From: JBDKTK01 sp039680225
GTDB lineage: Bacteria > Desulfobacterota > Syntrophia > Syntrophales > UBA4778
Reading direction: 5' to 3'
Assembly (NCBI GenBank): GCA_039680225.1
Contig: JBDKTK010000042.1
Location: forward strand, 1 to 9,294
DNA: 9,294 bases
A program made the translations under genes and the position numbers. How positions within the stretch are numbered: the first letter of the stretch is position 1; each line of letters opens with the position of its first letter. The notes beneath the pieces were generated by a model. That model was not told where the DNA came from. It worked only from the letters and a program-made list of their open reading frames with translations, and did no database searches. Positions 1 through 6,853 of this stretch are shown in pieces.

Positions 1-1624
1 TGGCGCCGACGACCTTATTGTTGCGGTCATAGAGCGGGCTTGCCTTGCCCCAGAGGAACGCCTTGATATGGGGGATGTATCTTTCCGCGATCAGGAGTTC
101 GCCCTGCTTTTTTAAAAAGGAATAGTCCGTCTCCCTGATGCTGCCGGGGTCCAGCACGAGATCGAGCAGCAAGGGCCTGCGGTCTCCGTAGAAATGCAGG
201 GCGTGATCGTAATTGCCTTTTCCCAGGATATCACTGGCCTTGACGCCCATCATCTCTTCCATGGCGCGGTTCCAGGCTATGAGCCTGCCGCCGAGATCAA
301 TGGCAAAGGTGGGGTCCGGCAGAAAATCGATGATGTCCTCCAGCCGGCGCTCCGACTCGCGCAGCGCCTCCTCCGCCTTTTTCTGTTCCGTGATGTCGCG
401 CAGGCTCTGGATGGAGCCCACGACTTTATTGTTCCGGTCATAGAGAGGGCTCGCCTTCCCCCAGAGGTAAGTCTTGATGTGCGGGATGTACCGCTCGGCT
501 ATCAGTAGCTCGCCCTGCATTTTGAAAAAAGAGTAATCCTTCTCCCTGATGCGCCCGGGGTCCAGCACCAGGTCAAGCAGCATGGGCCGCCTGTCGCCGT
601 AGAAATGCAGGGAGTGTTCATAATTGCCCTTCCCGAGGATATCTTTCGCCTTGACGCCGGTCATCTCCTCCACGGCGCGGTTCCAGGCGATCAGCCTTCC
701 GTCGAGGTCGATGGCGTACGTGGGGTCCGGCAGAAAATCGATAATGTCCTCCAGACGGCGCTCCGACTCGCGCCTGGCCTCCTCGATCAATTTCCTTTCC
801 GTTATGTCGCGGACGGTCTCGATGGCGCCGACAATCCTGCCCTTGCTGTCATACAGGGGGCTCGCCTTCACCCAGAGAAAGGTCCTTTTCTTATTCTGGA
901 TCAGGACATCTATTTCAGCTATCAGGATGTCCTTTTCTATTTTCTGAATCTGGTACCCGAGATTGACCCGGACTTTCGGCTGGAGGGCCTGGTTGATCAA
1001 CATCGGCCTCCTCGCGCCGTAAAAAGGCAGCGCATATTCATAATCGCCTTTTCCCAGGATGTCTTTTGAGTTTACCCCGGTAATTTCCTCGATCGCGCGG
1101 TTCCAGGCGATGACTTTCGCTTCAAGGTCGATCACAAAAGTCGGGTCCGGCAGAAAATCAATAATGCCCGCCAGGCGGCGCCGGGACTCCCGGAGCGATT
1201 CTTCGGCCAGCATGCTTTCCGTGATGTCCATCGAGTTTCCGAGGATGGCGCGCCGTCCATTGAATGTAATCGTGGTCACGGTTTCCATTATCCAGCGGAT
1301 ATCGCCGCTTCTGGTCAGTATCCTGAATACGTGGGGCGATTTTCTTGAGCCCAGGAGCATATCCCGCGCATCTTTCCTGACCTTCAATTTATCCGCGGAA
1401 TGGACAAGACTGTCTGATTTCTTCCCGATCAGGTCTTCGGCCTTATATCCGGTATAGGACGCCGCGTTTTCATTGACAGCCTTGAATCTGCCGTCCTGGA
1501 CGACATACAGGCCCGCAACGGAATTTTCCCATATCGTCCGGTAAGTCTGTTCTTTCTCCTGCACGCTGTTTTCTGAAAACAGATTGCTGCCCGCCGGTTC
1601 AGGTCCCGTCCTTTTGCGAAGCAT
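1..1624 (-). CDS. Multi-PAS sensory protein, N-terminal 541 residues (cut by left edge)
   Basis: The frame is open from an ATG at 1624 down to base 2, so the C-terminal part and output domain lie outside the window. Four PAS domains are visible at about residues 27-137, 151-277, 291-414 and 428 to beyond 541. Each of the first three ends in the usual DIT motif (SMDITE, VRDITERK, LRDITEQK), followed by a short charged linker (for example EEALRESERRLED). The last three are tandem copies: IIDFLPDP recurs at residues 154, 294 and 431, with AWNRA, DILGKG and KASPLYD repeating in step. There is no signal peptide or membrane segment, so it is probably cytoplasmic. PAS1 closely resembles PAS2 of the protein at 6854-8434. 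A GGGAG ribosome-binding sequence lies 12 bases before this ATG; an in-frame ATG at 1681 would add 19 residues but has no such sequence. The output could be a histidine kinase or, as in its relative at 6854-8434, a LuxR helix-turn-helix; neither can be seen. Confidence 0.9.
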   Translation of the reverse strand, partial: MLRKRTGPEPAGSNLFSENSVQEKEQTYRTIWENSVAGLYVVQDGRFKAVNENAASYTGYKAEDLIGKKSDSLVHSADKLKVRKDARDMLLGSRKSPHVFRILTRSGDIRWIMETVTTITFNGRRAILGNSMDITESMLAEESLRESRRRLAGIIDFLPDPTFVIDLEAKVIAWNRAIEEITGVNSKDILGKGDYEYALPFYGARRPMLINQALQPKVRVNLGYQIQKIEKDILIAEIDVLIQNKKRTFLWVKASPLYDSKGRIVGAIETVRDITERKLIEEARRESERRLEDIIDFLPDPTYAIDLDGRLIAWNRAVEEMTGVKAKDILGKGNYEHSLHFYGDRRPMLLDLVLDPGRIREKDYSFFKMQGELLIAERYIPHIKTYLWGKASPLYDRNNKVVGSIQSLRDITEQKKAEEALRESERRLEDIIDFLPDPTFAIDLGGRLIAWNRAMEEMMGVKASDILGKGNYDHALHFYGDRRPLLLDLVLDPGSIRETDYSFLKKQGELLIAERYIPHIKAFLWGKASPLYDRNNKVVGA

Positions 1625-1714
1625 GACCGGGATGTTCTCCCTTTCAGAGATTTGATGATTGTTTTTTTTGAACTTAAGCATAAAAATAAGCAATGTGGAA
1701 ATAGTATGGTTATA

Positions 1715-1735
1715 ATATTGATAAATAATCAATAT
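1715..1735. promoter_or_regulatory. Perfect inverted repeat, candidate operator
   Basis: ATATTGAT and ATCAATAT form perfect 8-bp arms around the 5-base centre AAATA. The site lies in AT-rich DNA, about 90-110 bases before the ATG of the multi-PAS gene, where a promoter would be expected. As an RNA hairpin it would be weak (AT-rich), so a protein-binding site is the likelier reading. The binding protein is unknown. Confidence 0.4.
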
Positions 1736-1737
1736 CC

Positions 1738-1778
1738 CGTTCGAGGCAGGGGACGGCATTTTTCGCCTTTTCGAAACG
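1738..1778 (-). other. Dyad that could fold as a leader hairpin before the multi-PAS gene
   Basis: On the minus strand CGTTTCGA pairs with TCGAACG, with one bulged T. Inside the loop, GGC and GCC around GAAAAAT could form a short second stem. The dyad directly abuts the inverted repeat at 1715-1735. It does not match a riboswitch class I recognise, and it could be fortuitous. The rest of the gap 1625-1860 contains a direct repeat (GCGTGCGGCA and GCGCGCGGCA, minus strand) just after the end of the sigma54 regulator gene, but no clear terminator. Confidence 0.2.
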
Positions 1779-1860
1779 CTGAACTCGTCGGGGATTTTTT
1801 ATTTATATGGCTGCCGCGCGCGGAAGGGCATCGGAACCTGAGTGCCGCACGCTTGCCGGA

Positions 1861-3270
1861 TCAAAGGGAAATTTTGTAGCGCTTGATTTTCTGGTAAAGG
1901 ATTGTGCGGTGGATGCCGAGGATCCTTGCCGCCCTGACCTTGTTCCCGCCGGTGTATTTGAGGACCTCAGATATGGTCCTCCTCTCCGTATCGAATATCT
2001 GGTCCCGCAGGGGCGCTATGTACCTCAGCGATGATTCCGCGACGCCTTTGTGGATGTGCCCAAGTTCCGCGATATTCATCGGCAGGTGCTCGAGAAGGAT
2101 CATGGGGCCCTCGGCAATGATCATGGCCCGCTCGATGACGTTCTTGAGCTCCCGGACATTGCCCGGCCACTGGTAGCGCTGCATCGCGGCCATCGCCTCG
2201 TCGCTGATGTCTTTCATCTGGTTGTTTGTCTTCCTGCTGAGCTCCTCAATGATGAAGTGGCTGATCTCGGGGATGTCCTCGGGGATCGAGCGCAGGCAGG
2301 GTGTCACAATGTTGAAGATATTGAGCCGGTAAAACAGGTCCATCCTGAACGTGCCCTTTTTTATCATCTCCTGGAGGTCTTTGTTGGTCGAGGCGATCAG
2401 GCGGAAATCGATCTTGATCGGCTTTGTGCCGCCCACCCGTTCTATCTCCCGTTCCTGGATGACTCTCAGGAGCTTGGCCTGCATAGTGAGGGGCATGTCG
2501 CCGATCTCGTCGAGACGGATGGTCCCCTTGTGGGCGAGCGCAAATTTGCCGGGCTTCCCCCCGGGCTTGGCGCCCGTAAAGGCCCCGCCCTCGTAGCCGA
2601 AGAGCTCGCTCTCGATCAACTCCCCGGGAATTGCGGCGCAGTTGACCCTGATGTAAGGGCCGTCCGCCCGCTTGCTCGAACGGTGGATGAAATACGCGCA
2701 CGACTCCTTGCCGGTCCCCGATTCCCCCGTGATCAGGACGGAGGCGTCGCTGCGCGCCGCCTGCAGCGCCCCTCTGAGGGCCTCCTGGATGAGCGCGGAC
2801 TGCCCGATGATCTTGTCGAACTCGTACGAGCCTTTCAGACTGGAAACTTCCTTGTGATAGTACTTGAGCTGGCCTTCCAGGATCTCCATCTTCTTGTAAA
2901 GCTCTTTGACGGTGTCGGTTTTATGAAAAATCCTTTTTCCCAGCACGCCGATTATTTTCCCGGTCTTGTCCCGCAGGGGGATGCGTGCCACGATCTGCTG
3001 GCGGCTCCCGAGCTGGTAGGTTTCGCCGATGATGGCCTTCCCTGTCATCAGCGTCTCGGGCATGTGGCTGTTTTTGTTTACCTCGGTGATGTGCTTTCCG
3101 ACCGCCTGGTCCGGCGTGAACCCGTAGAGCCCCACGTTGTACTTGCTCATGAAGCGGACGATGCCGTCCGCATCGATTACTATGGGGCATTCATAAGGAT
3201 TGTCAACGAAGGCATCGAGCAACGAATAGTCGATGTAGGAAAGCCATTTCGGCCTGGACTTGTACGCCAT
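1861..3270 (-). CDS. Sigma54-dependent transcriptional activator, PAS-AAA+-Fis
   Basis: Predicted 469-residue enhancer-binding protein that would use ATP hydrolysis to open sigma54-RNA polymerase promoters. It has an N-terminal PAS domain (about 18-118, with IVIDADGIVRF and LYGFTPDQAVG), a linker that may be coiled coil (120-148) and a complete AAA+ domain (about 151-385). Motifs seen are Walker A GESGTGKE (182-189), the sigma54-contact loop GAFTGA (229-234), a Walker B region TIRLDEIG (250-257), sensor I STNKDL (294-299), FRMDLFYRLN with the likely arginine finger (308-317) and WPGNVREL (368-375). A Fis-type helix-turn-helix ends the protein (about 428-467, GGNKVRAARILGI). There is no receiver domain, so the signal is probably a ligand or cofactor sensed by the PAS domain. 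I prefer the ATG at 3270 because the protein aligns from there and has a modest GGGG sequence 7 bases upstream; a GTG at 3306 adds 12 serine-rich residues without one. Walker B has Arg where Phe is usual. It sits directly downstream of the permease-ligase pair, its probable target. Confidence 0.93.
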   Translation of the reverse strand: MAYKSRPKWLSYIDYSLLDAFVDNPYECPIVIDADGIVRFMSKYNVGLYGFTPDQAVGKHITEVNKNSHMPETLMTGKAIIGETYQLGSRQQIVARIPLRDKTGKIIGVLGKRIFHKTDTVKELYKKMEILEGQLKYYHKEVSSLKGSYEFDKIIGQSALIQEALRGALQAARSDASVLITGESGTGKESCAYFIHRSSKRADGPYIRVNCAAIPGELIESELFGYEGGAFTGAKPGGKPGKFALAHKGTIRLDEIGDMPLTMQAKLLRVIQEREIERVGGTKPIKIDFRLIASTNKDLQEMIKKGTFRMDLFYRLNIFNIVTPCLRSIPEDIPEISHFIIEELSRKTNNQMKDISDEAMAAMQRYQWPGNVRELKNVIERAMIIAEGPMILLEHLPMNIAELGHIHKGVAESSLRYIAPLRDQIFDTERRTISEVLKYTGGNKVRAARILGIHRTILYQKIKRYKISL

Positions 3271-3348
3271 GATACTGCCCCGCTGAGTGTAGGAGGAAGA
3301 AGACACGTACCAATGTCACTGTAAAGAAATGTGTACACTTTCATCAAC

Positions 3349-3377
3349 TGGATAAATGTAAATAAATATTAAGTCAA
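3349..3377 (-). promoter_or_regulatory. Possible sigma70 promoter of the sigma54-activator gene
   Basis: On the minus strand TTGACT (five of six consensus bases) at 3377-3372 is followed after 17 bases by TATCCA (three of six) at 3354-3349. It lies between the terminator-like hairpin at 3410-3434 and the start codon at 3270, so the regulator could be transcribed on its own. The weak -10 makes this tentative. An 8-bp palindrome, GTGTACAC at 3331-3338, lies just downstream of the -10 and could be an operator. Confidence 0.3.
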
Positions 3378-3409
3378 GGAGAAAAACGGGGGATGCCTTC
3401 AAAATAAGG

Positions 3410-3434
3410 CGGAGGAACAGACTTCGCTCCTCCG
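3410..3434 (-). terminator. Terminator-like hairpin after the acyl-CoA ligase gene
   Basis: A perfect 7-bp stem (CGGAGGA with TCCTCCG) with an 11-base loop starts 22 bases after the ligase stop codon. On the minus strand it is followed by CCTTATTTT, an imperfect U tract. On the plus strand it is followed by TTTTCT, so it could act both ways. It probably ends the permease-ligase transcript before the sigma54-activator gene. The loop is larger and the U tract less pure than in a textbook terminator. Confidence 0.5.
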
Positions 3435-3456
3435 TTTTCTGATAATTATTCTCAGC

Positions 3457-4983
3457 CTATGGTTGGTCCTGTTTCAGCCGGGCGCGCAGTTCGCGTTTCA
3501 GGATCTTGCCCGTCGGCCCCTGGGGCAGCGAGTCCACAAACTCCACGGACCGCGGCGCCTTGAATTTGGCGATGCGGCCGCGCACGTAATCTATTATCTC
3601 CTTCTCCGTCGCAGTCTCGCCCTTTTTCAGGACGATATACGCCCTGGCGACCTCGCCCTTCACCTTGTCGGGGACGCCGATCACCGCTGCCAGCGCCACC
3701 TTGGGGTGCGTGTAGATCTCCTCTTCGACTTCGGCGGGATAGATGTTCTGGCCGCCCGTGATTATCAGGTCCTGCTTGCGGTCGACCACGTACAGGTAGC
3801 CGTCCTTGTCAAGGTAGCCGAGGTCGCCCGAATGGAACCAGCCGTTGCGGTAGACTTCCTCGTTCACCTCGGCCCTGTTGAGGTACTTGTGGACCGAGAA
3901 GCAGTCCCCCTTCAGGACTATTTCGCCTGTCTGGCCCGCCGGCAGCTCGCGGTCGTTGTCGTCGAATATTTTCAGGAAGATGTTCGAAAGCGGAGGGCCC
4001 ACGGAATTTTCCTTGCGCACGCCGACGACGGGATTGATGGTGGTGAAACCGCAGCCCTCCGTCTGTCCGTAGCCGTCCATGTGAGTGACGCTGAAAGCGC
4101 TCTCGATCTGGCGGATCACTTCCCCCGGGCAGTGCGCGCCGCCGGAGTTGGTGACTCTCATCGAGGAGACGTCGTCCGCGCCCGGCTTGAATTCCTGGAG
4201 GAGGTAAGAGAACATTGTGGGGGTGCCCGCGAAATACGTCCCCTTGTGCTCCTTCATCGCATCGAGCACCTTGCGCGCATCGAAGCGGTCCACCCCGACC
4301 AGTTTCGCTCCCGTGTAAAAGGCGGACATCATCACCACGTTCAGGGCGAAATTGTTGTAAAGCGGCAGGGCACAGACGAGGTTGTCATCCCGGTTGAACT
4401 TGTTGCGCGTGCAGCAGCCCATCACATTGGAAAGGATGGACCGGCTGGTCTGGGTCGCCCCCTTGGGGCGGCCGGTCGTCCCCGAAGTGTAGATGATGCT
4501 GACTATGTCGTCCAGTTCGGACCCCGCATCGGGGGTCGCAACATTGTCTGAGACGATCGAGTCCAGGCTCACGGCGCCCTTGCCGGCCCCGCCCCGGGCG
4601 ATGATCACGTGTTTGAGGGCGGGCAGGTCCGCCTGCACGCCGGCATTGCTTTCCCAGAGGTCGGCGTCCGCGATTATGGCCCTGGCCCCGGTGTCGCCGC
4701 CGATATACCTGATCTCATGTTTGGTATACATTACATTCAGGGGTACCACGGTGGCGCCGGCCCTGATGACCGCAAAATACGACTTGAGCAGCCTCATGGA
4801 GTTGGGGATAAGGGTCATGACAAAGTCCCCCCTGCCCAGCCCCAGCCCCCTTAACCCGTGCGCCAGCCTGTTAATTTCGCGGTTCAGCTCGCGGTAAGTC
4901 AGTTTCTCTTCATTAAATACTACTGCCGTCCGGTCCGGTTCGTACCGGCCCAGGTTGTCAAGCATCTGGCTGATTGTCTGCAT
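3457..4983 (-). CDS. AMP-forming acyl-CoA synthetase (FadD-like, ANL superfamily)
   Basis: This 508-residue enzyme would activate a carboxylic acid to its CoA thioester through an acyl-adenylate, using ATP. The family motifs are present in order: the phosphate loop YTSGTTGRPKGAT (165-177), YGQTEG (305-310), GWFHSGD (381-387), DRKQDLIITGGQNIYP (401-416) and, near the C terminus, PTGKILKREL, whose Lys493 is the expected adenylation lysine. The length is normal for fatty- or aryl-acid ligases, and there is no signal peptide. The A4 region reads ALPLYNNFAL where E. coli FadD has ALPLYHIFAL, so the usual His is Asn. This could alter the acyl pocket. The substrate cannot be read from sequence; fatty, aromatic and alicyclic acids are all possible. 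The ATG at 4983 has a good ribosome-binding sequence (AGAGGA, 4-base gap) and begins 18 bases after the permease stop, so the two genes are almost certainly co-transcribed. A hairpin follows the gene. Confidence 0.93.
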   Translation of the reverse strand: MQTISQMLDNLGRYEPDRTAVVFNEEKLTYRELNREINRLAHGLRGLGLGRGDFVMTLIPNSMRLLKSYFAVIRAGATVVPLNVMYTKHEIRYIGGDTGARAIIADADLWESNAGVQADLPALKHVIIARGGAGKGAVSLDSIVSDNVATPDAGSELDDIVSIIYTSGTTGRPKGATQTSRSILSNVMGCCTRNKFNRDDNLVCALPLYNNFALNVVMMSAFYTGAKLVGVDRFDARKVLDAMKEHKGTYFAGTPTMFSYLLQEFKPGADDVSSMRVTNSGGAHCPGEVIRQIESAFSVTHMDGYGQTEGCGFTTINPVVGVRKENSVGPPLSNIFLKIFDDNDRELPAGQTGEIVLKGDCFSVHKYLNRAEVNEEVYRNGWFHSGDLGYLDKDGYLYVVDRKQDLIITGGQNIYPAEVEEEIYTHPKVALAAVIGVPDKVKGEVARAYIVLKKGETATEKEIIDYVRGRIAKFKAPRSVEFVDSLPQGPTGKILKRELRARLKQDQP

Positions 4984-5001
4984 AAGTTCCTCTCTTTACA
5001 G

Positions 5002-6318
5002 TTAATAAAGGAATGTGGCCACTATTACGGATATCGCGTTGATCAACATGGGCGTAAGGAGCGCCAGGATGAAGATCGGCTTATAAGCTTCCTTGTGGGT
5101 GAGGCCGACCACGGCAAGCGTCGTGATCACGGCGCCGTTGTGCGGCATGACGTCGAGCCCCGCCGTGGCGATGCTGGCCACCCGGTGAATGACTTCAGGG
5201 TTGATCCCCAACGCAAGGTACTGCTTGGCAAACAGTTCCATGGCGATCCCGAGGCCGCCCGAGGCCGAGCCTGTAACGCCACACATGAGCTGGGTTGCAA
5301 GCGACAGCGAGATCAGGGGAGTGCCCGGTATACTTAAAAGCGCGTCGGAGATCAGCTTGAAGCCGAGGACCGCGCCCACCACCGTCCCGAAACCGACGTC
5401 CGCGCAGGTGTTGATGAGCGGGATAGCGGAATTGGACCCGCCTATGGTTATTGTCTTGAGCACGTTCGGCAGGAACTTCCTGAAGACGATCAGGCCTGTT
5501 ATCGAGCCCGCCAGGAGCGCCCAGATGATGTCTACCTTGACGATATTCAAAAGGATAAGCAGGACAACCGACGGCAGGAAAGCGAGATATATGTTGGGCA
5601 GGTTTTCTTCCGCTGCGCCCGCCGCCTCGCCTGCCTTGTCCGCAAAGGGGTCGGTCCCTTCATATCCCTTCCCGTTTCTCCTCGATCTTTTCAGCATCCA
5701 GTCCATCACGTAATAGTTGACGGTGATGATCAGGGCGGCAGCTATCAGGCCCAGGGCGGGAGCGGCCGTCGCCGTGGTGCCCAGGTATTTCGTCGGGATG
5801 ATGTTCTGGATCTGCGGCGTCCCCGGCAGCATGCTCATGACGAAAGTCGCGATCCCGAAGAAATATATCCCGGGGAAGAGGTGCCAGGAGATGTCCATTT
5901 CTTTGAACAGCGGCCTCGCGATGGGCACGACGACGAAGAGGATGACGAACACGCTCACGCCGCCGTAACCCAGCAGCCCGCAGACCGCCACGATGGCCAT
6001 GGCCACGTTGGTCTGGTTTTGCTTCCCGGTCAGCTTCAGGATCAGCGCCGCTATCCTTTTGGCCGCGCCGCTGTCGTCCATGATCTTGCCGAAAATGGTG
6101 CCCATCAGGAACAGCAGGAAGAATTTCATGGCAAACGATGAAAAGCCCTTCATGTACGATTCGTTGAGACCTTTCAGCAAGTCCACCTGGGAGAAAACGA
6201 GCACGATGATTGCGGCTATGGGGGCTATGATGATGATGCTCCACCCTCTGAGGGCAAGCACGACAAGGGTGGCAAGGCCGATGAAAATTCCAATTACGCT
6301 AAGAGTCTGCGGATCCAT
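5002..6318 (-). CDS. GntP-family permease, probably for an organic acid
   Basis: This is a 438-residue, very hydrophobic inner-membrane protein with about a dozen membrane segments (for example near 7-23, 28-45, 62-82, 104-135, 148-168, 184-205, 241-279, 300-330 and 414-436). A hydrophilic cytoplasm-like loop rich in charge and alanine lies at about 209-240. Signature stretches typical of the gluconate:H+ symporter superfamily are GLLGYGG (114-120), LPGTPQIQN (164-172), GSASGGLGIAME (350-361) and LDVMPHNGAVITTLAV (388-403). The PHNG motif and surroundings resemble family members found beside hydroxybutyrate and acyl-CoA genes rather than sugar-acid loci; this is inference. The ATG at 6318 is chosen because GAGAGGTGAT lies just before it. 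A GTG at 6327 would add three residues but overlaps that ribosome-binding sequence. It is the first gene of the operon with the acyl-CoA ligase, so its cargo is probably the ligase's acid substrate, imported with protons. Confidence 0.9.
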   Translation of the reverse strand: MDPQTLSVIGIFIGLATLVVLALRGWSIIIIAPIAAIIVLVFSQVDLLKGLNESYMKGFSSFAMKFFLLFLMGTIFGKIMDDSGAAKRIAALILKLTGKQNQTNVAMAIVAVCGLLGYGGVSVFVILFVVVPIARPLFKEMDISWHLFPGIYFFGIATFVMSMLPGTPQIQNIIPTKYLGTTATAAPALGLIAAALIITVNYYVMDWMLKRSRRNGKGYEGTDPFADKAGEAAGAAEENLPNIYLAFLPSVVLLILLNIVKVDIIWALLAGSITGLIVFRKFLPNVLKTITIGGSNSAIPLINTCADVGFGTVVGAVLGFKLISDALLSIPGTPLISLSLATQLMCGVTGSASGGLGIAMELFAKQYLALGINPEVIHRVASIATAGLDVMPHNGAVITTLAVVGLTHKEAYKPIFILALLTPMLINAISVIVATFLY

Positions 6319-6450
6319 TTCAATCACCTCTCATATAGAATTTTGGGGTCGGTTCAGGAAAACCCGGGAAACCTTTACAAGGATGTGTCTTGCACAATTT
6401 CCGTTGCCGGCAATTTTTAAGGGTCCATATTTACACTTCCTTTCTTCCTT

Positions 6451-6465
6451 ATCAGCGGCGCTGAT
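6451..6465. promoter_or_regulatory. 15-base perfect palindrome upstream of the permease operon
   Basis: ATCAGCG and CGCTGAT flank a single central base. The element is about 133 bases before the permease ATG and directly next to a TATAAA sequence on the minus strand, a sensible place for an operator. It could also form a small hairpin (six pairs, three-base loop), but no U tract follows. A second palindrome, TTGCCGGCAA at 6404-6413, lies closer to the gene. No binding protein can be named. Confidence 0.35.
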
Positions 6466-6602
6466 TTATATGATGCCTCCCTGGATTGCACTCTCGCCGC
6501 ATGCTGTAGCGCACTTGCATTTATTTCTTCAATATCAATGAATTCTAGAAATGTGTCACTGGTGTCGCAGTGTTTAACTAGTAGTATTTTTTTGCAGGGA
6601 TT

Positions 6603-6628
6603 CCGGGCTGCCCGCCCCGGGCAGCCGG
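6603..6628. repeat. Strong GC-rich inverted repeat
   Basis: GCTGCCCG and CGGGCAGC form eight perfect pairs around the loop CCC. The stem extends through CCGG and CGG with one bulged base. It is the most stable hairpin I see in the window. It lies about 230 bases after the PAS-LuxR stop codon and about 285 bases before the permease start. On the minus strand it is followed by an A run, not a U run, so it is not a standard terminator for the PAS-LuxR gene. On the plus strand a T7 run comes 21 bases later. Its role is unknown. Confidence 0.4.
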
Positions 6629-6853
6629 CATCTGAAGTCCGGCGGGGATTTTTTTCGCGGCAGGTACGGCTGCGATTTTCAAACGGCGGGCGCCGGATGC
6701 CTGATCAAGTCCACGCGGCAGGCATTCATGTTGCAGATTATTTTGTAAATGGTTCGGGTGAGATATTGACGCCGCTGCCGGGGAGGGCTTTATCCATCGG
6801 AGGGAAGACGGGATTTAAGACAGAGTATGTCCGGCATGCAGTCGATTCAGCAA

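Larger units (their letters stand above)
6319..6853. other. 535-base non-coding region between the PAS-LuxR gene and the permease operon
   Basis: I find no convincing gene here. Open frames are short and have no recognisable protein character. The region must hold the 3' end of the PAS-LuxR transcript and the promoter of the permease operon. It is strongly patterned in composition: AT-rich stretches with runs of seven T (for example near 6589-6595 and 6649-6655) alternate with GC-rich inverted repeats. I searched the minus strand for a sigma54 promoter (TGGCAC, five bases, TTGC). The only site with GG and GC at the right distance is at 6698-6713 (TGGACTTGATCAGGCA), which matches poorly. A TATAAA lies on the minus strand at 6467-6472 without a good -35 element. 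No clear terminator follows the PAS-LuxR gene. Confidence 0.6.

Noticed and set aside
313..1190. CRISPR-like or insertion-type repeats at the left end
   Set aside because: The repeats are 411-420 bases long, in frame, and encode PAS domains, so they are a coding duplication rather than a CRISPR array or mobile element.
1786..1806. Terminator for the sigma54-activator gene near the T/A-rich run
   Set aside because: The T run is on the plus strand, where no gene ends, and no stable stem precedes a U run on the minus strand.
2050..3324. A 424-codon plus-strand open frame opposite the sigma54 activator
   Set aside because: It is an antisense shadow of a gene with every expected family motif in the minus frame. 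Its product has no recognisable domain and it arises from GC-biased codons.
3463..4551. A 362-codon plus-strand open frame opposite the acyl-CoA ligase
   Set aside because: It lies fully antisense to a gene with intact ligase motifs. The product is rich in His, Val and Arg without domain character.
6698..6713. Possible sigma54 promoter for the permease operon (TGGACTTGATCAGGCA, minus strand)
   Set aside because: GG and GC are correctly spaced, but the rest of both boxes mismatches, and it lies about 380 bases before the start codon.
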